Assembly: GCA_020636325.1 (NCBI GenBank)
Contig: JACJYC010000005.1
Span: 434,001-498,000 of the forward strand
Length of the DNA: 64,000 bases
Direction: 5' to 3'
From: Lewinellaceae bacterium
GTDB lineage: Bacteria; Bacteroidota; Bacteroidia; Chitinophagales; Saprospiraceae
In this document: positions 60,230 through 64,000 of the stretch, piece by piece
How the letters are laid out: each line of letters starts with the position of its first letter
How positions within the stretch are numbered: position 1 is the stretch's first letter
Made by a program: the position numbers and the translations under genes
Notes under the pieces: generated by a model
The model's database searches: none
What the model saw: the letters and a program-made list of their open reading frames with translations, nothing else
Told to the model about the DNA's origin: nothing

Positions 60230-62254
60230 ATGCATATGCCGGGAAAACGGGGCGCCTTATTTACCGGGTTCATCTTGCTGTCCGTGCTTGCCTTGCAGGG
60301 ACAGAACACCCTGTACCAGCCGCCTTATTACAACCTCGACAGCGCCATCCGGGCGGTGGAGCGGTTCCCGGCCCCGGATTCCGACCGGGCCAATGCCCTG
60401 TCCGGCGTCTACAATCATACCCTGTTCTACAAAAACCAGAAGAAGGTCGAGCCCTATGCGCTGGAAGCGCTGTCGATCAGCCGGCAAATCGGGTTTACGA
60501 AGGGAATGGCCGACGCCTATTATTTCCTGGGACTGCTCAACAAGAGCGGCAGCCGTTACGACTCGGCGATGATCTATTTCGACTCGACCATCCTGGTTTC
60601 GCGCAATGCCCGGGGGGATTATCTGCAGAACAAGCGGGCCCTGGCGGAAAGGAGCCTGGCTCAGGTGTACGACACGTACGGCGATTACGAACCGGCGCTT
60701 CAACATTACTTGCAATCCCTCCGGTACTACGAAAATCATTTTACCGCGCATACCGTCTTTCTATACGCCAACATCGCGGCCATCTACGAGGCAACCGGGG
60801 TCATGGAAAAAGCCCTGGAGTATTCAAAACGCTGCTGTACAGCGGCGGAACAGCTGGGAGATACCAACGTACTGGCGGCTTATTACCTCAGCCATGTGGA
60901 AAACCTGATCAAGGTGGAAAACACCTCCGAAGCGATTGTCTATCTCGACAAGACGGCGCCCCTGATGCCGCTCAAAACGGACCCCAATACCACCAGCATG
61001 TTCTATGTATTGAAAGCTGCGGTTTTCCGAATGGAAAAAAATTATCCGGAGGCCGTCCGGAACCTCGATCTGGCCCTGCCCATCGCGGAAGGCTCGGGGC
61101 ACGGTTTCAGCCTGTTCAGGGTGCTTGATGCTTATTCAAGGGTGGGACTCGAATCCGGCGACCTCGCCCTGACCGAGGAGTACGCCGGTCGTTATCTGGC
61201 CGAAGCCCGCAAGCTCGACGCAAAGGCCGGACAACGGGACGCGCTGAATTTCCTGGCGCAACTGGCCCGGTCCGGACAAGACTACAGGAACGCCTACCAG
61301 TACCTGGCAGCCGCGCAAGCCCTCGGGGATACCCTGATGCGGGAAGCCAACCTGAAGCAGATCAACCTGCTGGAATCGCGTTACCAGTCGGAAAAAAAGC
61401 AGCGGGAGATCCTGCAGTTGCAAAAGGAGAAGGAATTCCAGGCACTGGAGCTTCGCCAAAAGTCGAGGATGAACGGCATACTCGCCGGCGCCCTGGCGTT
61501 GCTCTGCCTGGCCATTTTCCTGGGTTACCGGAACCTGCGAAACCGGCAAAGGATCGCCCGCCAACGGGCGGAACTCCAATCCAGGAAGATCCGGGAAATG
61601 GAAAAAGACCGGCAATTCCTGGCCTCCGCCGCCTTGCTCGAAGGGCAGGAGGAAGAGCGCAAACGGCTGGCCAAGGACCTCCACGACGGCCTCGGCGGTT
61701 TCTTATCCGGCATTAAATATTCACTGGGTAATATGAAGGAAAATCTGATCGTAACCCCCGACAACATGGCGTTGTTCGAAAGATCCATGAAAATGCTGGA
61801 CGATTCGATCCAGGAATTGCGCCGCGTAGCGCACAACATGATGCCGCAGTCCCTGGTGCAATACGGCCTCGATACGGCCCTGAAAGACTTTTGCAGCGAC
61901 ATGAACCGAAGCGGCGCGGTCAGGGTGGTTTGCCAGACGTTCGGATTGGACGAAAGGCCGCTGGACACCCCGGTCTCCATCGGTGTTTATCGCATCGTAC
62001 AGGAACTGGTGAACAATATCCTCAAACACGCCGGCGCGGCCAACGCCGTGGTCCAGGTCAGCCTGCAGGACAACCGGATGCAGATCACCGTGGAAGACGA
62101 CGGCAGCGGTTTCGACCCGGCTTCCCTTTCAGCGACCGGCCGGGGTATGGGTTGGAGCAATATCCGGTCCAGGGTCAATTACCTGAACGGCCGGACAGAC
62201 ATCCAATCCGCCCCGGGCCAGGGCACATCCGTCAATATAGAATTCAGCCTATGA
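60230..62254 (+). CDS. TPR sensor histidine kinase (HisKA_3 type)
   Basis: 674 residues from the ATG at 60230; a TTG 24 bp earlier is the other option. Signal-like helix at 8-23. TPR-like helices cover about 50-390. Transmembrane helix 414-433, coiled coil, then the dimerisation box LAKDLHDGLGG with H485. ATPase domain: E592 and N595/N596 (N box), DDGSG at 623-627 and GRGMGWSN near 638. It belongs to the NarL kinase family. Its stop overlaps the start of the response regulator by ATGA, so the two are translationally coupled. It is divergent from the fibre-like protein gene, which may be under its control. Confidence 0.93.
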   Translation: MHMPGKRGALFTGFILLSVLALQGQNTLYQPPYYNLDSAIRAVERFPAPDSDRANALSGVYNHTLFYKNQKKVEPYALEALSISRQIGFTKGMADAYYFLGLLNKSGSRYDSAMIYFDSTILVSRNARGDYLQNKRALAERSLAQVYDTYGDYEPALQHYLQSLRYYENHFTAHTVFLYANIAAIYEATGVMEKALEYSKRCCTAAEQLGDTNVLAAYYLSHVENLIKVENTSEAIVYLDKTAPLMPLKTDPNTTSMFYVLKAAVFRMEKNYPEAVRNLDLALPIAEGSGHGFSLFRVLDAYSRVGLESGDLALTEEYAGRYLAEARKLDAKAGQRDALNFLAQLARSGQDYRNAYQYLAAAQALGDTLMREANLKQINLLESRYQSEKKQREILQLQKEKEFQALELRQKSRMNGILAGALALLCLAIFLGYRNLRNRQRIARQRAELQSRKIREMEKDRQFLASAALLEGQEEERKRLAKDLHDGLGGFLSGIKYSLGNMKENLIVTPDNMALFERSMKMLDDSIQELRRVAHNMMPQSLVQYGLDTALKDFCSDMNRSGAVRVVCQTFGLDERPLDTPVSIGVYRIVQELVNNILKHAGAANAVVQVSLQDNRMQITVEDDGSGFDPASLSATGRGMGWSNIRSRVNYLNGRTDIQSAPGQGTSVNIEFSL

Positions 62255-62874
62255 AACCGGTACGCATCCTGATCGTCGACGACCATTACATCGTAGTGGA
62301 AGGGATCCGGTCCCTCCTGCAACGGGTGAGTGCGGTGGAAATTCTCGGGTCGGCATCAGATGCGGAGAGCTGCATGCGGTTTCTGGATCGCCGGATTCCG
62401 GACCTGATCCTGCTCGATATCAGCCTGCCGCACACATCGGGCATCGACCTTTGCAAGGCCATCCATGAAAAATACCCGCGCATCCGCATTTTGGGCCTGA
62501 GCACGTTCAAAGAGCAGAGTTTTGTACGCAATATGCTCGACAACGGCGCGTCGGGGTATGTGCTGAAGAATGCCGGAATTGACGAACTGATGATCGCGAT
62601 CCAGACGGCGATGAAAGGCGGAAAATACCTGAGCGATGAAGTGGCCGCCGCCCTGACCGACCAGCAGATTGATCCGGCCGCGCCGGTGATCACGCGCCGG
62701 GAAAAGGAAGTGCTCAACCTGATAGCGGAAGGATATACCAATAATGAAATTGCAGGCCGGTTATTCGTCAGCGTCACCACCGTGGATTCCCACCGGAAAA
62801 ACCTGCTGACCAAATTCGGCGCAGGCAATACCGCCGCCCTGGTCAAACTGGCCGTCAAAATGCAGATCATCTAA
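62251..62874 (+). CDS. NarL/LuxR-type response regulator
   Basis: 207 residues. Receiver domain about 4-120: D10-D11, phosphorylatable D56 (LILLDISLP) and the conserved Lys near 106. LuxR helix-turn-helix at about 145-205 (ITRREKEVLNLIAEGYTNNEIAGRL, then VDSHRKNLLTKF). The start codon overlaps the kinase stop. It should be phosphorylated by that kinase and act as a transcription factor; targets are unknown. Confidence 0.95.
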   Translation: MKPVRILIVDDHYIVVEGIRSLLQRVSAVEILGSASDAESCMRFLDRRIPDLILLDISLPHTSGIDLCKAIHEKYPRIRILGLSTFKEQSFVRNMLDNGASGYVLKNAGIDELMIAIQTAMKGGKYLSDEVAAALTDQQIDPAAPVITRREKEVLNLIAEGYTNNEIAGRLFVSVTTVDSHRKNLLTKFGAGNTAALVKLAVKMQII

Positions 62875-62879
62875 CGCAC

Positions 62880-62944
62880 CCCCTCTCACCCTCTCACTCT
62901 CTCACCCCCTCTCACCCTCTCACCCTCTCACCCCCTCACCCTCT
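62880..62944. repeat. CCCTCTCA 8-bp tandem repeat, second array
   Basis: About eight imperfect copies of CCCTCTCA between the convergent response-regulator and alkyltransferase genes. The same unit forms the array at 30841-30904, 32 kb away. Confidence 0.9.
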
Positions 62945-63428
62945 AAAAAAGGCTCCCCTGCCGCGCAAAGCTCTTCGGGTTTTCCAACTCCAGCAGTTGC
63001 CGTTTCATTTCCAACCCATAAAAATAGCCGTGCAGGTCGCCGTTTTTGGCGATCACCCGGTGGCAGGGTACGATGATGGCGATCGGGTTATTGCGGTTGG
63101 CCTGCCCTACGGCGCGGATGGCCTTCAGGTCGCCGAGGCGTTCTGCGATAGCGGAATAGGACGTGGTATGACCGTAAGGGATGGTGACCAGCTCGCGCCA
63201 GACCATTTTATTGAATTCGGAGGCGCCGTTCCAGTCCAGCCGGAGATCGAATTCCTTGCGCGTGCCTTTGAAATATTCGTCCAGCTGGCGGACGCAATCG
63301 TGGAGGACCTCCGGGATCGGGCCTGCCGGGCAAGGGGATTTACTGACCATTTTTACCGATGAAATCCCCCATTCGCTGCCCTTGATCTCCAGGCAACCGA
63401 AAGGCGAAAGAAAGTGGGTTTGCTCCAT
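62943..63428 (-). CDS. ogt: Methylated-DNA--[protein]-cysteine S-methyltransferase
   Basis: 161 residues from the ATG at 63428 (a longer frame to 63458 is less likely). The active-site motif IIVPCHRVI is present with the acceptor Cys in PCHR, preceded by IPYGHTTSYSAIA and AVGQANRNNP. The usual GYAGG(L) stretch after the active site is GYFYGLE here. The enzyme removes alkyl groups from O6-alkylguanine in DNA in a single-turnover reaction. Ogt and AdaB types are hard to separate; the single-domain length suggests Ogt. Convergent with the response regulator across an 8-bp repeat array. Confidence 0.93.
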   Translation of the reverse strand: MEQTHFLSPFGCLEIKGSEWGISSVKMVSKSPCPAGPIPEVLHDCVRQLDEYFKGTRKEFDLRLDWNGASEFNKMVWRELVTIPYGHTTSYSAIAERLGDLKAIRAVGQANRNNPIAIIVPCHRVIAKNGDLHGYFYGLEMKRQLLELENPKSFARQGSLF

Positions 63429-63561
63429 GGCCGGGAATTTATCTTCAAATTTAAACAAAAATTATTTTAATCCGTCCATTTAAATAAAAAGGGGATAAAG
63501 GAACTAATTCGCGGCGCCGGTCGTTCCTCTGAAAGTAATCAAAGCCGGCTGTCCCATCCTC

Positions 63562-64000
63562 ATGAAAAAAAGATTTTCCATCCTCAACAATCCGTATATC
63601 TCGCTCATGCGGACCGCCTGGGTTTACGCCCGCGACCAGCGAAAGAAATACCTGACCGTTTACGGGCTGTTCACCTTAAGCAACCTGAGCAACCTGCTCG
63701 ATCCGGTGATCTGGGGGCTCTTCATCAACCAGTTGCAGCTGCAAGGCGTCGACGCGCTCAGATCCGTGTGGCTTTATGCCGTCGCACACCTGGTCGTCCA
63801 TCTTTTCGGCTGGGCCTGCCATGGTCCGGCCAGGATACTGGAACGGCAGCTCGCCTTTGACCTCAGCCGCAATTTCCTTCAGGAGCTCTACCACAAAACG
63901 CTGCACCTGCCGGTTTCCTGGCACCAGGATCACCACAGCGGGGCTACCATCAACAGGGTCCGCAAGGCGTATGAGGCCCTCAAAAGCTTTTTCGACACCG
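63562..64000 (+). CDS. ABC transporter transmembrane/ATPase protein, N-terminal part
   Basis: The frame runs from the ATG at 63562 to the window edge without a stop (146 residues). Hydrophobic segments such as LTVYGLFTLSNLSNLLDPVIWGLFI and a second near VWLYAVAHLVVHLFGW, then the exporter-type stretch RILERQLAFDLSRNFLQELYHKTLHLPVSWH, match the ABC_membrane (type I exporter) domain. The ATPase half lies beyond the window. It would export a lipid, peptide or drug from the cytoplasm. Confidence 0.85.
   Translation, partial: MKKRFSILNNPYISLMRTAWVYARDQRKKYLTVYGLFTLSNLSNLLDPVIWGLFINQLQLQGVDALRSVWLYAVAHLVVHLFGWACHGPARILERQLAFDLSRNFLQELYHKTLHLPVSWHQDHHSGATINRVRKAYEALKSFFDT

Overview
The window is chromosomal DNA of a Bacteroidota bacterium, most likely of the order Saprospirales (inference). 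Direct signs are many secreted proteins ending in type IX secretion (T9SS) sorting domains, HYR/PKD/SprB-type adhesion modules, promoters with the Bacteroidota -7 box TAnnTTTG, A-rich starts without a Shine-Dalgarno core, and TPR-containing histidine kinases. The T9SS machinery itself is not in the window. I see no rRNA, tRNA, CRISPR array, insertion sequence or prophage.

Layout. 0-5.3 kb: the end of a truncated gene, a secreted HYR protein, a 45-bp minisatellite, and an AraC regulator followed by a short-chain dehydrogenase with a candidate AraC operator between them. 5.4-15.6 kb: GH51 arabinofuranosidase, MscS channel, two T9SS proteins, a lipoprotein amidase, a GH10-like lipoprotein hydrolase and a membrane protein. 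15.6-18.0 kb: a small AT-richer toxin-antitoxin island (AbiEi antitoxin with an AbiEii toxin broken by a hairpin repeat, then a PIN toxin pair). 18.1-24.9 kb: a ThuA/sugar dehydrogenase/cytochrome c fusion, a GT2 glycosyltransferase, a polytopic membrane protein and RfbC, which look like cell-surface glycan genes. 25-28.7 kb: a DUF2911 protein, methylglyoxal synthase, an NtrC-like response regulator without its DNA-binding domain, and a LOG-family enzyme behind a strong leader hairpin. 28.8-38.0 kb: a T9SS sugar dehydrogenase, a beta-propeller protein, and a split two-component system whose kinase and regulator flank two exported proteins. 38.1-47.1 kb: a helical protein of unknown function, a 1986-aa secreted M4 metallopeptidase fused to propeller, PKD, EF-hand/dockerin-like and T9SS modules, and two small envelope proteins. 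47.2-54.3 kb: a heme-type TonB receptor, two small membrane proteins, and a secreted protein with an ALK/LTK-like glycine-rich domain. 54.5-64 kb: an Lrp regulator, an S41 protease, a T9SS protein, a fibre-like secreted protein divergent from a second TPR kinase/regulator pair, an O6-alkylguanine-DNA methyltransferase, and the start of an ABC exporter.

The recurring gene theme is export to, and remodelling of, the cell surface: secreted hydrolases and adhesins, sugar dehydrogenases, two NarL-type signalling pairs and a polysaccharide cluster. The recurring non-coding theme is intergenic spacers packed with short phrase-like tandem repeats that often enclose small GC-rich hairpins. This composite repeat architecture, together with the hairpin repeat inside the toxin gene, the 37-bp palindrome and the inverted repeat array near 50.6 kb, is the least explained feature of the window.
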